A stretch of DNA of 64,000 bases from Porticoccaceae bacterium LTM1 (GTDB taxonomy: Bacteria > Pseudomonadota > Gammaproteobacteria > Pseudomonadales > Porticoccaceae): the NCBI GenBank assembly GCA_030252795.1, contig CP127080.1:632501-696500 (forward strand), in the 5' to 3' direction. Below the pieces are notes generated by a model. It saw nothing but the letters and a program-made list of their open reading frames with translations. It was not told the DNA's origin and made no database searches. Below are positions 27,634 through 37,234 of this stretch, in pieces (within the stretch, counting starts at the first letter, position 1; every line of letters starts with the position of its first letter). Position numbers and translations under genes: made by a program.

Positions 27634-29832
27634 TTACTTGCCATAACCCTCTGGCAGTTTCAGGCCAGTGTGTCTGGCAATAAACGCCCACATATCGGAG
27701 TACTCTTCGATAATCTTGTGAGTCGGTTTGCCTGAGCCATGACCGGCTTTGCTTTCGATGCGAATCAACACTGGCTTGTCGCCTTTGTAATCGTGCTGAA
27801 CGGCAGCGATGTATTTAAAGCTGTGGCCGGGTACTACGCGGTCGTCGGTGTCAGCGGTATTTACCAGAATCGCCGGGTAATTTTTGTCGCCGGTATTATG
27901 GTATGGCGAGTAGCTGTACAGCACTTCAAACTCGTCTGCGTTTGCAGAGGAGCCGTAGTCATCCACCCAGTAGCGGCCAGCGGTAAACTGGTTAAAGCGC
28001 AGCATGTCCATAACGCCTACGGTAGGCAGGGCAGCAGCAAACAGGTCAGGGCGCTGGTTAACGGTTGCACCGATCAGCAGGCCACCGTTTGAACGGCCGT
28101 AGCTGGCCAAGTGTTCCGGAGAGGTGTACTTCTCTTTGATCAGGTACTCGGCACCGGCGATAAAATCGTCAAACACATTCTGCTTGTTCAGCTTGGTGCC
28201 GGCTTTGTGCCACTTCTGGCCGTACTCGCCACCGCCACGCAGGTTGCAAACCGCGTACACGCCGCCCATGTCCATCCAGGTCAGGTTGGAAACGCTGAAG
28301 CGAGGAGGCAGTGAGATATTAAAGCCGCCGTAGCCGTAGATCAGGGTCGGGTTCTGGCCATTCAGCTCAATACCTTTTTTGTAGCTGATGATCATCGGAA
28401 TCATGGTGCCGTCTTTTGACGGATAGAACACCTGCTTGGATTCAAAGTCATCCGGGTTGTAAGCCAGATCCGGTTGTTTCCACAGAGTGCTCTCACCGGT
28501 AGAAACATCGTAGCGGTAGATGCTGCCGGGGTTGGTGTAGCTGGAGAAGCTGTAGAACGTTTCCGGGCTATCTGCATTGCCACCGAATCCGCTGGCTGCA
28601 CCAATGCCTGGCATCTCAACAGTACCAGCCTGTGAACCATCCAGATTGAAGACGCGGACTTCAGGCAGAACGTCTTTCATATATTGAGCGATAAACTTAC
28701 CGCCCACAAAGCTGATGCCATTCAGGTTCAGCTCCTGCTCTGAAATAACTTCTACCCAGTTCTCTTCAGCCGGACTTTCCAGGTCGATCATTACTACACG
28801 ACGCAGTGGTGCGCTGTGGGTAGTTGCAAAGTAGAGCTTGCTGCCAGTTGAGTGAACAAGGCCCCAAGCGGCATCGAAGTTACCAATCAGCGAAACCGGT
28901 TGAGCATCCGGCTTGGACAGGTCTATATAGTCGATACGGTTGTTATCATCAGTACCTTTAGAGGTGTAGATCATCAGGTACTTGTTGTCGTCGGTCAGGC
29001 GCGCTGAGAAACCCCATTCGGGTTCGTTGGCGTTTTCAAAGATCAGCTTGTCTTCGCTTTGATCGGTTCCCAGCTTGTGGAAATAGACTTTGCTGAAGTG
29101 GTTCAGGCTTTGGAAGTCTGCACCGCCCTCAGGAATTGGGAAACGGTTGTAGTAGAAACCTGATTCATCTTCCAGCCAGGACGCACTGAAGCCGTACTTG
29201 GTACCCAGAATGGTGTCGTCCAGAACTTTACCGGTATCCACTTCGAGGATTTTGCCGGTACGCCAGTCGGAGCCGGACTCCTGGATGCCATAGGCGATGT
29301 ATTTTCCGGATGGGCTGTAGTTGGTATCAGCCAGGGCGACTGTGCCGTCTTCGGACCAGGTGTTCGGGTCCATAACCAGTTTCGGTTCGGCATCCAGAGA
29401 CTCAGCCATATACACCGGATACTGGTTTTGCAGGCCGGAGTTCATACGCAAGAAGTAGCGATCACCTTTCTTGGTGGGCATGCCCACCTTTGCGTAGTCC
29501 CACAGTTGGGTCATACGGTGCTCAATTTGCTTGCGCTCCGGCATGGAGTTCAGGTATTCGTTGGTTACCTTGTTCTGAGCCTTTACCCATTCAGCCACTT
29601 CAGGGTTGTCACGCACATCGTCTTCCAGCCAGCGGTATGGGTCAGCCACTTCGGTGCCGTGGTAGTTGTCGGTGACATCCAGGCGCTTGGTGTCCGGGTA
29701 GCTGAGTGCTACCTGCGCTTGCTCCTGGGCTTTTTCTACGGACTGCTCGGTGCTTTGCTCGTCGCCTGAACAGGCCGTGAGCGCTGTAATCACCGCCAGA
29801 CTGGCCAGTGGGGCCAATAACCTGCGTGACAT
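27634..29832 (-). CDS. Prolyl oligopeptidase family S9 lipoprotein
   Basis: A 732-residue serine peptidase. The N-terminus has a lipoprotein signal with lipobox LTAC and a Ser-Gly after Cys, so it is anchored on the periplasmic face. The N-terminal region is a seven-bladed propeller and the C-terminal part is the alpha/beta hydrolase with Ser581 in YGRSNGG, Asp in DTDDRVVPGHSF and His in AGHGSGKPT. Prolyl oligopeptidases cut short peptides after proline. ATG at 29832 is preferred since AGGAGAAAGGT precedes it; the ATG five codons earlier overlaps that site. Confidence 0.93.
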   Translation of the reverse strand: MSRRLLAPLASLAVITALTACSGDEQSTEQSVEKAQEQAQVALSYPDTKRLDVTDNYHGTEVADPYRWLEDDVRDNPEVAEWVKAQNKVTNEYLNSMPERKQIEHRMTQLWDYAKVGMPTKKGDRYFLRMNSGLQNQYPVYMAESLDAEPKLVMDPNTWSEDGTVALADTNYSPSGKYIAYGIQESGSDWRTGKILEVDTGKVLDDTILGTKYGFSASWLEDESGFYYNRFPIPEGGADFQSLNHFSKVYFHKLGTDQSEDKLIFENANEPEWGFSARLTDDNKYLMIYTSKGTDDNNRIDYIDLSKPDAQPVSLIGNFDAAWGLVHSTGSKLYFATTHSAPLRRVVMIDLESPAEENWVEVISEQELNLNGISFVGGKFIAQYMKDVLPEVRVFNLDGSQAGTVEMPGIGAASGFGGNADSPETFYSFSSYTNPGSIYRYDVSTGESTLWKQPDLAYNPDDFESKQVFYPSKDGTMIPMIISYKKGIELNGQNPTLIYGYGGFNISLPPRFSVSNLTWMDMGGVYAVCNLRGGGEYGQKWHKAGTKLNKQNVFDDFIAGAEYLIKEKYTSPEHLASYGRSNGGLLIGATVNQRPDLFAAALPTVGVMDMLRFNQFTAGRYWVDDYGSSANADEFEVLYSYSPYHNTGDKNYPAILVNTADTDDRVVPGHSFKYIAAVQHDYKGDKPVLIRIESKAGHGSGKPTHKIIEEYSDMWAFIARHTGLKLPEGYGK

Positions 29833-30134
29833 ACCTTTCTCCTTCATTGTATTGGAATAAACAAACGGGCAAGAGTAAAAGGTTGGGAATAATCAGGCAA
29901 GATACTGGGATACTTACAGAACAAACAATTGTTTATAGCCTTTTATTTGCTGAAAAGTTTTGCAAGAAAGAGCTATTACCTGACCGACTTTTGGTACTAA
30001 GTCATCATAAACTGTTATGGCGAGTCGATAACCGGTCGCTTATCACGACGATTTCACAGTTCCCGGTGCGATTTTCTATTTTACTTTCCAATACGATCGG
30101 AAAATCCAGGCCCTCCAGGGGAGAGGTACCACTC
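29833..30134. other. Divergent promoter region of two protease genes
   Basis: 302 bases between the S9 peptidase and the metalloprotease. The frame reading through it (from 29808) has no support as protein. No RNA gene or clear operator was seen. A GAGAGGT site precedes the metalloprotease ATG. Confidence 0.6.
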
Positions 30135-32513
30135 ATGAATGCTACATATCGGCTGCTCGGTGCAGGAGCAATCTCTTTATTAGTGTTAACTTTTGGTGCC
30201 GGTGCTGCACCGGATCACCAGCATGGCAGAGTGTTTGGTGGAGATAACCCATTCACGCTGGAAGAGTTGCCGCCGGGGCGAGTAAAGTCAAAGATTGAGT
30301 CATTGCCCCCTGCGGCCCGGCAGGCGGCGATTGAGTGGCTAAATCGTTTCTCTTTTAATGAAGCCGATCTGGACTACCTCAGGGTGGATGATCAGGGGGC
30401 TGTGTTCTATGAAGACAGCTATCTTCCGGGGCCAGTTGATCAGGAGGGCGCTGATATAGCACCTTCCGGCGAATTGGCACCACAGAATTTTACTCAAGCA
30501 GATGTATTCAGCCTGCACAGCCGCCCCGGTGCCACTAACAAGGTTGTTGTCGACTTTGATGGCCACATAATCACAGGTACTGCATGGAACGGCGGTGGTC
30601 CGGCCAGCAGTTACTCGGCGCTGCCTTACGACAATGATGGTAATCCCGGCTCTTTCACTCAGGACGAATTAAATGAAATGGCGGAGATATGGCACCGCAT
30701 CGCGGAAGACTTCGCCCCTTACGAAATAGATGTCACCACTGAGGAGCCCGCCAGTCTCAATTCTCACACCGGGCGCATCCTGATAACTGCCTCAAAAGAC
30801 GCTGATGGCAAAAATATGCCCAGCAGTACGGCGGGTGGCGTTGCCTATGTCAATGTGTGGGGACGAAGCGATTATCACACCAAATATTCACCAGCACTGG
30901 TGTATTACGACAATCTGGGGCCGAGCTATCCACCCTATGTGGCCGAAGCAGCATCCCATGAGTTGGGCCATAACCTGGGGCTTTCCCATGATGGCTCCAC
31001 AACCTCCAGTTACTATAGCGGGCATGGTGAAGGCTATGTGTCCTGGGGGGCAATTATGGGGGTGGGTTACTACACCAATGTCACTCAATGGAGTAAAGGC
31101 GAATATGACGGTGCGACCCAGCTTCAGGATGATCTGGCGATAATGGACGGGTATCTGGGTTATCGCTCAGATGATCATGGTAATACTCGAAACACTGCCA
31201 CAGAGCTGGTGGTAAATGCAGCCGGAGAGCTGTTTGTGAGCGATCCGGAGACAGACCCTTTTAATATTTATACAGCCAACAAAGGGATTATCGAGCTGCG
31301 CACGGATGTGGACTATTTCCACTTCAATACCGCTGGCGGACAGGTGGATTTACTGATTCAACCCGCCTGGCAGGCGTTTTATAACGATTACCGCCGTGGA
31401 GCTAACCTGGATGTTCTGGCCAGACTCTATGATGCCAACGGCCAGCTGCTGGCCGAGGATGATCCGCTGGATGAAACCAATGCCAGCCTGACCGCTACAC
31501 TCCTTGCCGGTGATTACTACCTGGCTGTTTCAGGTGTGGGTAATCCTGTTTCGCCCTACAGCGACTTCGGAAGCCTGGGGCAGTATTTTATCTCTGGAAC
31601 CTTAAGCCCGGGAACGCCCACTGAGCCACCTGTTGCTGTGGATGACAGTGCTTCAGGGGATGAGGACAACGCACTGCAAATTCCGGTGCTGGATAACGAC
31701 AGTGACAGTGATGGAGGGACGTTGTCTGTATCCGCTGTAGTGGCAGGCAGTCACGGTTCAACCTCAACGAATGGAACCGTAGTGATCTATACACCAGGAC
31801 TTAACTTCAATGGCAATGACAGTTTTGTCTACTACCTGAGCGATGGTCAGGGCGGCAGCGCCCAGGCAACTGTAACGGTGACGATCAATCCAGTGAATGA
31901 CAATCCTCAGGCCAGTGATGACAGTGCTGCTACCAATCCTGGCGTGATGGTGTCTATTCCGGTGCTGGACAATGACAGCGATGTCGATGGTGACAGCCTA
32001 ACCATTAGTGATGTAACTCCCGGTGTTGGCAATGTAACTATTAACGGCATAAACCTTGACTACACTCCGGCAGATAACTGGACCGGTGAAGACAGTTTCA
32101 CCTACAGCATCAGTGATGGAAATGGTGGCAGTGCCAGTGCAACGGTAACCGTCACTGTTGAGGAAATTGTTGTTGCACCGGGTGTACCTTCGAATGTAAC
32201 TGCAGTCGATAATGCCGATGGCACTGCAACTGTAAGCTGGTTGGCCGGGGCTGGTGGGGATGCAGACAGCTATGAGGTGCTGCGTGAATCCCCTCATAAG
32301 AAACGGGCGGATACATGGATAAATGCCACTGTCATTAGCACCACCAGCAATACGCTGACAGATAACTCCGGCTCTGGAACATTCAGGTACTCTGTGCGGG
32401 CCCTCAACAGCGCCGGCAGTTCTGACTGGAGTGCGCCAGTTATTGTTGAAGTGACAGGAGGCTCCGGTGGAAATGGCGGCAATAAAGGTGGTGGAAATGG
32501 CCGCAAAAAATAA
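30135..32513 (+). CDS. Secreted multidomain metzincin-type metalloprotease
   Basis: A 792-residue exported protein. Signal peptide (about 1-24), a prodomain-like stretch, the catalytic domain with zinc motif His275-Glu-Leu-Gly-His279-Asn-Leu-Gly-Leu-Ser-His285 and the later GAIMGVGYY Met-turn. A PPC-like domain follows (about 385-480, VDYFHFNTAGG...LAGDYYLAVSGVGNP), then two VCBS/cadherin-like repeats (each with AVDD or ASDDS, LDNDSD and NFNGNDSF/NWTGEDSF), a fibronectin-III-like domain and a Gly-rich basic tail. No sorting motif was recognised at the C-terminus. Protein digestion outside the cell is inferred. Confidence 0.88.
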   Translation: MNATYRLLGAGAISLLVLTFGAGAAPDHQHGRVFGGDNPFTLEELPPGRVKSKIESLPPAARQAAIEWLNRFSFNEADLDYLRVDDQGAVFYEDSYLPGPVDQEGADIAPSGELAPQNFTQADVFSLHSRPGATNKVVVDFDGHIITGTAWNGGGPASSYSALPYDNDGNPGSFTQDELNEMAEIWHRIAEDFAPYEIDVTTEEPASLNSHTGRILITASKDADGKNMPSSTAGGVAYVNVWGRSDYHTKYSPALVYYDNLGPSYPPYVAEAASHELGHNLGLSHDGSTTSSYYSGHGEGYVSWGAIMGVGYYTNVTQWSKGEYDGATQLQDDLAIMDGYLGYRSDDHGNTRNTATELVVNAAGELFVSDPETDPFNIYTANKGIIELRTDVDYFHFNTAGGQVDLLIQPAWQAFYNDYRRGANLDVLARLYDANGQLLAEDDPLDETNASLTATLLAGDYYLAVSGVGNPVSPYSDFGSLGQYFISGTLSPGTPTEPPVAVDDSASGDEDNALQIPVLDNDSDSDGGTLSVSAVVAGSHGSTSTNGTVVIYTPGLNFNGNDSFVYYLSDGQGGSAQATVTVTINPVNDNPQASDDSAATNPGVMVSIPVLDNDSDVDGDSLTISDVTPGVGNVTINGINLDYTPADNWTGEDSFTYSISDGNGGSASATVTVTVEEIVVAPGVPSNVTAVDNADGTATVSWLAGAGGDADSYEVLRESPHKKRADTWINATVISTTSNTLTDNSGSGTFRYSVRALNSAGSSDWSAPVIVEVTGGSGGNGGNKGGGNGRKK

Positions 32514-32519
32514 CCGTGT

Positions 32520-33014
32520 ATGAATCAACTATTCGATAAATATCTTCAAAATCTGCCAGCAGGCAGAATTGTATGGATTGGGCTTCGCCCGGAGCGTCTG
32601 CAACCGATGGTGGTTGTGGAGCAAGCCGAGGCGATTGCGGGGCTCGGCCTTGAAGGCGATCGGCGCTGCCAGGGCAGGGAGGGCTCTGCCCGCCAAGTCA
32701 CCCTGATCAATCAGGAAAATATCCAGGCTGCGGCAAAAGTATTGGGTCGTGACAAGATCGACCCGGCGTTATTAAGGCGTAACCTGGTTGTTTCGGGTAT
32801 CAATCTGCTGGCCCTGCGCGGCAAGCGATTTCGCATTGGTGAGGTTGAGCTGGAAGGCACAGCCGCCTGCCATCCCTGTGGGCGCATGGAGCAGGCCCTT
32901 GGTGCGGGCGGTTTTGCTGCGATGCTGGGCAATGGCGGGCTCTGTGCCAAAATCCTGGTGGGTGGTGAATTGAGAGTGGGGCAGAGTGTAGAGCTACTTC
33001 CCCAAAACGAATAA
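32520..33014 (+). CDS. MOSC domain protein
   Basis: A 164-residue beta-barrel MOSC domain, as in the C-terminus of Moco sulfurase and YiiM. It contains GLEGDRRCQGREGSARQVTLINQEN, RRNLVVSGINLLAL and the conserved Cys region TAACHPCGRMEQAL. Such proteins handle sulfur or molybdenum cofactor; the exact role is unknown. It begins only six bases after the protease stop, so they may share a transcript. Confidence 0.88.
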   Translation: MNQLFDKYLQNLPAGRIVWIGLRPERLQPMVVVEQAEAIAGLGLEGDRRCQGREGSARQVTLINQENIQAAAKVLGRDKIDPALLRRNLVVSGINLLALRGKRFRIGEVELEGTAACHPCGRMEQALGAGGFAAMLGNGGLCAKILVGGELRVGQSVELLPQNE

Positions 33015-33044
33015 TGGCGAGCACAGGGCTCACCATTATTCGTT
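33006..33044. terminator. Inverted repeat spanning the MOSC stop
   Basis: AACGAATAATGG...GC and GC...CCATTATTCGTT are nearly perfect arms over about 17 bases around the TAA at 33012-33014. The hairpin lies between convergent genes and probably ends transcription of one or both, although it has no T run. Confidence 0.6.
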
Positions 33045-33057
33045 AAAAGTTACGCTA

Positions 33058-33564
33058 CTACTGATCGCCACTTTTGCTTTTTGAAAGCACATCCAGATAA
33101 CCCATGGCAAAAGCCGAGCCGACAAAAGTGAGGTGAATCAGCACATACCATTTCAGCTGCTCGACCTCAATTGCCTCGAGCTCCATAAACTTTTTCAGCA
33201 GGTGGATAGACGAAATTGCCACAATGCTGGCAGCGATTTTGGTCTTCAGGGACGAGGAGTCCATCTTGCCAAGCCAGCTCAGCTTCTCTTCACTGTCGTC
33301 CAGATCCAGTTGCGAAACAAAGTTCTCATAGCCGCTCATCATCACCATGATTAGCAGGCCCCCCACCATCGCCAGGTCAATCAGCGATAGCACCACCAGA
33401 ATCAGGTCCACTTCCGCCATGGTGAAGATCTCACCAAACAGGTGTACCAATTCCAGGAAAAACTTAACTCCCAAAGCAACAACGGCAAGGCTCAGGCCAA
33501 GGTAAATTGGAGCCAACAGCCAGCGGGAGCGATACAGCGTTTGTTCAATAATTCGTTCCATCAT
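33058..33564 (-). CDS. YqhA/UPF0114 family inner-membrane protein
   Basis: A 168-residue four-helix membrane protein very close to E. coli YqhA in order of motifs: [87 protein letters not shown]. Function unknown. Start at the ATGATG of 33564 is used, since the frame extension upstream begins with TTG. Confidence 0.92.
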   Translation of the reverse strand: MMERIIEQTLYRSRWLLAPIYLGLSLAVVALGVKFFLELVHLFGEIFTMAEVDLILVVLSLIDLAMVGGLLIMVMMSGYENFVSQLDLDDSEEKLSWLGKMDSSSLKTKIAASIVAISSIHLLKKFMELEAIEVEQLKWYVLIHLTFVGSAFAMGYLDVLSKSKSGDQ

Positions 33565-33669
33565 AGATCCGGTTATTTTCAATGTTGCCGCAAATGATAC
33601 TCAATCCGGGCTGTGTAGTGCGAGTGCAATGAACGGGGGCGGGTATCAATCCATTCAGTGAGGGCCAGT

Positions 33670-36186
33670 ATGTCCTATGATTATCGACAACAGGACTTTG
33701 GTAACACATCCATGATACCGATGAGGCGCAATATCATTGCAATACTGCTTTGTGGCCAGCTATTGCCTGCGGCTGATGTGTTGGCAGATGGCCAGAGCCT
33801 TGTTGATGTCATCAATGATTTACGCAGCCGCGGATACAACATCATATACAGCAGCAGCCTGGTGACCAGCCGTGACAGTGTTCCCGTCGAAACTCACACT
33901 ATTGCCGATCTGGCGAAGGCGCTCAACCATATCGGCCTGACCATTCAGCGGCGTGGAGCAGTTTGGGTAATAGCCCAGGACTCAGTGGCAAGGCAAACCC
34001 TGACAGGATATTTGCTGTCGCCCTCAGGGGTGCCGGTTGCATCAGGGTACCTGGTCAATATCGCTACAGGATTGCGTGTTGAGGTAGACGAAGCCGGTTA
34101 CTTTCAGTTGGAAAATATTCAACAGGGCGACACTCTGCTGATTGGGGGGCGCGGCTATTTTGAGCGCTCAATCGTACCTTTTGGTGAAACAACTCCACCC
34201 GAAAAGGTAATGCGACTGGTCCTGCAGCCCAGGGATATACTTGAAAATCTTATCGTCACTGGAAGCCGCCATCATCTACCGTTTGCTACTGATTTCCGTT
34301 CCCACTCCCTTGCTTTGGAAGAACTTAGCCTGATACCGGCATTAGGTGGGGATGCCATGCATGCAGTCAATCACCTTCCCGGTATTTCATCAGTGGGGGT
34401 GTCTGCCAAGCCATACATTCGAGGTGGTACGGACGATGAAGTGCTGATTCTTTTGGATGGTGCTGAGCTACTGGAGTCATTTCATCTGGCCGATTATCAC
34501 AGTGGCTACAGCAGTATTGATTACCGAACCATTGATAAAGTGGATGTGTACACCGGTGGCTTTCCAGCACGGTATGGCAATCGCATGAGTGGCGTAATAG
34601 ATGTAACCACTGAACGTTCCGAGCAGCCTTACAATTCCCAGCTGGGAGTTTCCAATCTCTCGTATTTCTTTAATACCCGTCATCAGGCGAGTAATTATCC
34701 TGTGGACTGGCTGTTGTCGGTGCGTCGTGGTGACCTTGAAGAATTAACCCAATTTGTCGATACCCGCGCCAATGACCCACGTTATTTCGACGCCACCGGC
34801 AGAGTAACGGTGGCACTGGGCGATAGGGCAGTCTGGACACTTCAGGGACTGGTGGCGGATGACGATATCAGTTTTGGGGATGCGGAAGAGGTGGCATTTT
34901 CAAAGTTGAAAAATCAGTATCTCTGGTCCCGGTTGGATGTCAGTCACACTGAGCAATTAAACAGTGCAACCGTACTCTCATACGCGGATATTGATCGCCA
35001 GAAATTTCACAGCAGCGATGTTGAGGAAGACGGCAAGGGCGGCTTCCTGGATTACCGGCAACAGGTCAGGCACTGGTCTTTGCGCAGTGATTATCGGTGG
35101 TCAGAGGGTGCAACAATATGGGAATTTGGTGCCCAGGTTGCCTATGGTCAAAGTGACTATTGGTACCTGGCTGATTTCGATCGTGGTCCAATGGGATTAG
35201 TTCTTGGGGGAGAGTCGAGTGTCAGCGATGATATCAATCGTCAGGCTAATGGTTGGTCAGCTGGAGCATACCTGGCCGCAGAATTTGATTTTGATTCCTG
35301 GGTTATACAGCCGAGCTTGCGTTGGGACAGTCAGCACTACTATTTTTCCGGAGACTCGCAACATGTTTCGCCAAGGCTGGGTATTAGCTACAAACTGAAT
35401 AACGATTCCAGACTATGGTTAAGCCTTGGACGCTTTTACCAGCCAGAAGCAATACATGAACTTCAGGTAAGTGATGGTGTCAGTGAGTTTTTTGAGCCAC
35501 AACAATCCGAGCATCGAATAGTTGGTGTCGATTGGCGGTTCGGTCAGCTCGGTATGAAGTTGGAGTTCTATCAAAAAGAGTACCGGGACACCCATCCGCG
35601 CTATGAAAACCTGTTCAATCCGTTTGTTCTGTTACCGGAACTGGAACCGGACAGAGTTCAAGTGTCTCCACAGAAATCAAAAGCATCCGGTACGGACTTT
35701 GAAACGTCCTTGCCAATAAATGAATCGCTTTCGGGGGTGTTTCGTTACAGTTACTTAAATGCTGAAGATCGCATCAACGGGCAATGGGTCCCACGACGCT
35801 GGTCACAACGCCACACTGCCAGTGGCCGTTTGAGTTGGCAAACCGAATCGTTCAGCACTTCGCTGGCGATAATCTGGCACTCAGGATGGCGCTCCGGGTT
35901 GTTGCCAGAATCTGCGCCACAAGATGTGGTTTTTCCATTGAAGCAAGTGATGAACCAAATGGAGCTGCGTGATTACTTCTCCCTGGATTTCAGCATGATG
36001 AAATCATGGTTTGTGGGGGGGAATCTGCTGACTCTCCACGCCGATATTACCAACCTGCTGGGGCGGGATAACGTTGCCGGTGTTGATTATGACATTGAAG
36101 AAGATGATGACCTGTTTGTGTTTGAGCCGGATGCCGAGAAGCTGTTGCCACGAGTGGTTTCTGTGGGATTGGTGTATTCGTTTTAA
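33670..36186 (+). CDS. TonB-dependent receptor with N-terminal STN domain
   Basis: An outer-membrane receptor of about 838 residues. After a signal peptide (long N-terminal region, hydrophobic IIAILLCGQLLP) comes an STN/secretin-like domain (SLVDVINDLRSRGYNIIYSS..., about 45-105), a carboxypeptidase-regulatory-like domain, a TonB box-like segment (ENLIVTGSRHH), a plug with YIRGGTDDEVLILLDGAELL and VYTGGFPARYGNRMSGVIDV, and a barrel ending in Phe. The STN domain can signal to FecR. ATG 33670 has GAGGG ahead; ATG 33712 or 33721 is possible. Substrate unknown. Confidence 0.88.
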   Translation: MSYDYRQQDFGNTSMIPMRRNIIAILLCGQLLPAADVLADGQSLVDVINDLRSRGYNIIYSSSLVTSRDSVPVETHTIADLAKALNHIGLTIQRRGAVWVIAQDSVARQTLTGYLLSPSGVPVASGYLVNIATGLRVEVDEAGYFQLENIQQGDTLLIGGRGYFERSIVPFGETTPPEKVMRLVLQPRDILENLIVTGSRHHLPFATDFRSHSLALEELSLIPALGGDAMHAVNHLPGISSVGVSAKPYIRGGTDDEVLILLDGAELLESFHLADYHSGYSSIDYRTIDKVDVYTGGFPARYGNRMSGVIDVTTERSEQPYNSQLGVSNLSYFFNTRHQASNYPVDWLLSVRRGDLEELTQFVDTRANDPRYFDATGRVTVALGDRAVWTLQGLVADDDISFGDAEEVAFSKLKNQYLWSRLDVSHTEQLNSATVLSYADIDRQKFHSSDVEEDGKGGFLDYRQQVRHWSLRSDYRWSEGATIWEFGAQVAYGQSDYWYLADFDRGPMGLVLGGESSVSDDINRQANGWSAGAYLAAEFDFDSWVIQPSLRWDSQHYYFSGDSQHVSPRLGISYKLNNDSRLWLSLGRFYQPEAIHELQVSDGVSEFFEPQQSEHRIVGVDWRFGQLGMKLEFYQKEYRDTHPRYENLFNPFVLLPELEPDRVQVSPQKSKASGTDFETSLPINESLSGVFRYSYLNAEDRINGQWVPRRWSQRHTASGRLSWQTESFSTSLAIIWHSGWRSGLLPESAPQDVVFPLKQVMNQMELRDYFSLDFSMMKSWFVGGNLLTLHADITNLLGRDNVAGVDYDIEEDDDLFVFEPDAEKLLPRVVSVGLVYSF

Positions 36187-37223
36187 TTGCCAGTCATGGA
36201 AATAGTTAATTCTCCTGCAATGGAACGATCGGCAACCAATCGAGTAGTCGCCAGTACCGGCTCTATTGCTTGGTCGGGGTTCAGCATGGAAATGTCACCA
36301 CTTAAATGACTCAGCTTGGCATGAGTTTGGGTTTGTGAGTTGTCAAAAATCAATTTCAAACCTGTTTCCCGACTTGCCCACTGTAAAAAATCAAACGCGC
36401 TACGGCCCTCGATATTAAAGGTCGGGGCAGATTGCAGAATCCAGTTCCATTCAGAACCGCTTTTGTTGATGCGTTGTTCGTTTAACTGCAGGTCATTTGA
36501 GATGGTAACTTTCCGTGCAAAATGTTCTTCTGCGATTGCGTTGATTTCATCAGTATCAAACTTGATTCTAATCGCTCCTTCTCGAACCAGTGTTGCCACA
36601 CCATCCGATCCCATGTTGACTTGGTACTGTGTGCCTACATGCTGAATTTCTGCCAGTGGAGTCACTACCTTGATCGAATCTTCATGGGTGGCGGCTTTGT
36701 TGGTGCTGATATAAATCTGCCCTTTCTGCAGCAGGATTTGGCCATGAAACAGCTGCAAAACAGTTTGTTGGTTAACTCTCAAATCCAGTCCTGAAAGTTG
36801 CAGGCCCAATTGGGAATCCAAACCGGTTTCAATACGACTGCCGCTCTGTATCACATCATCAGGTAGCAGGGGTTGGCTGATTTGATTCAGGCTAAAGTCC
36901 ACATTCCCGGAGATCGTAATGACAGATGCCAACGGATTTTCACTGTTACTGTCTGGCTGTTGAAATGGTGTGTAGATCATCAGCAGTAGTGCACTGGCAC
37001 AGAGCGCAGCGTAGGCTGTTGCTCTGCGAATGCGGCGTTTTCGAATAGTCTGGGAAAGTTCCTGTTGAAAAGCGTTTTCCCATTTCCGTTGGGTATCTTC
37101 TGGCAGCTTCTTGCGAGGACCAATAGCGTGCAGCAGCCGCTCTATGGTCGCTTCGTCGTGGTATGTTTGATCACCGTTTGTCGGTTGCCTGCTCACAATA
37201 CTCTCCAACACGATACTCGTCAC
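36183..37223 (-). CDS. FecR-family anti-sigma/sigma regulator
   Basis: A 346-residue protein with a cytoplasmic N-terminal part (about 1-65), one membrane helix (ATAYAALCASALLLMIYT) and a periplasmic FecR domain (VDFSLNQISQPLLPDDVIQSGSRIETG...VVTPLAEIQHVGTQYQV). The C-terminus is STN-like (AFDFLQWASRETGLKLIF). It would relay the state of a TonB receptor to the sigma factor. The gene lies 11 bases after fecI, and its stop overlaps that of the convergent receptor gene. Confidence 0.86.
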   Translation of the reverse strand: MTSIVLESIVSRQPTNGDQTYHDEATIERLLHAIGPRKKLPEDTQRKWENAFQQELSQTIRKRRIRRATAYAALCASALLLMIYTPFQQPDSNSENPLASVITISGNVDFSLNQISQPLLPDDVIQSGSRIETGLDSQLGLQLSGLDLRVNQQTVLQLFHGQILLQKGQIYISTNKAATHEDSIKVVTPLAEIQHVGTQYQVNMGSDGVATLVREGAIRIKFDTDEINAIAEEHFARKVTISNDLQLNEQRINKSGSEWNWILQSAPTFNIEGRSAFDFLQWASRETGLKLIFDNSQTQTHAKLSHLSGDISMLNPDQAIEPVLATTRLVADRSIAGELTISMTGN

Positions 37224-37234
37224 ATGGTACTTTG

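Noticed and set aside
29808-30134. N-terminal extension of the metalloprotease frame by 109 residues
   Set aside because: It reads through the promoter region and opposite the S9 peptidase start; the signal peptide begins at 30135.
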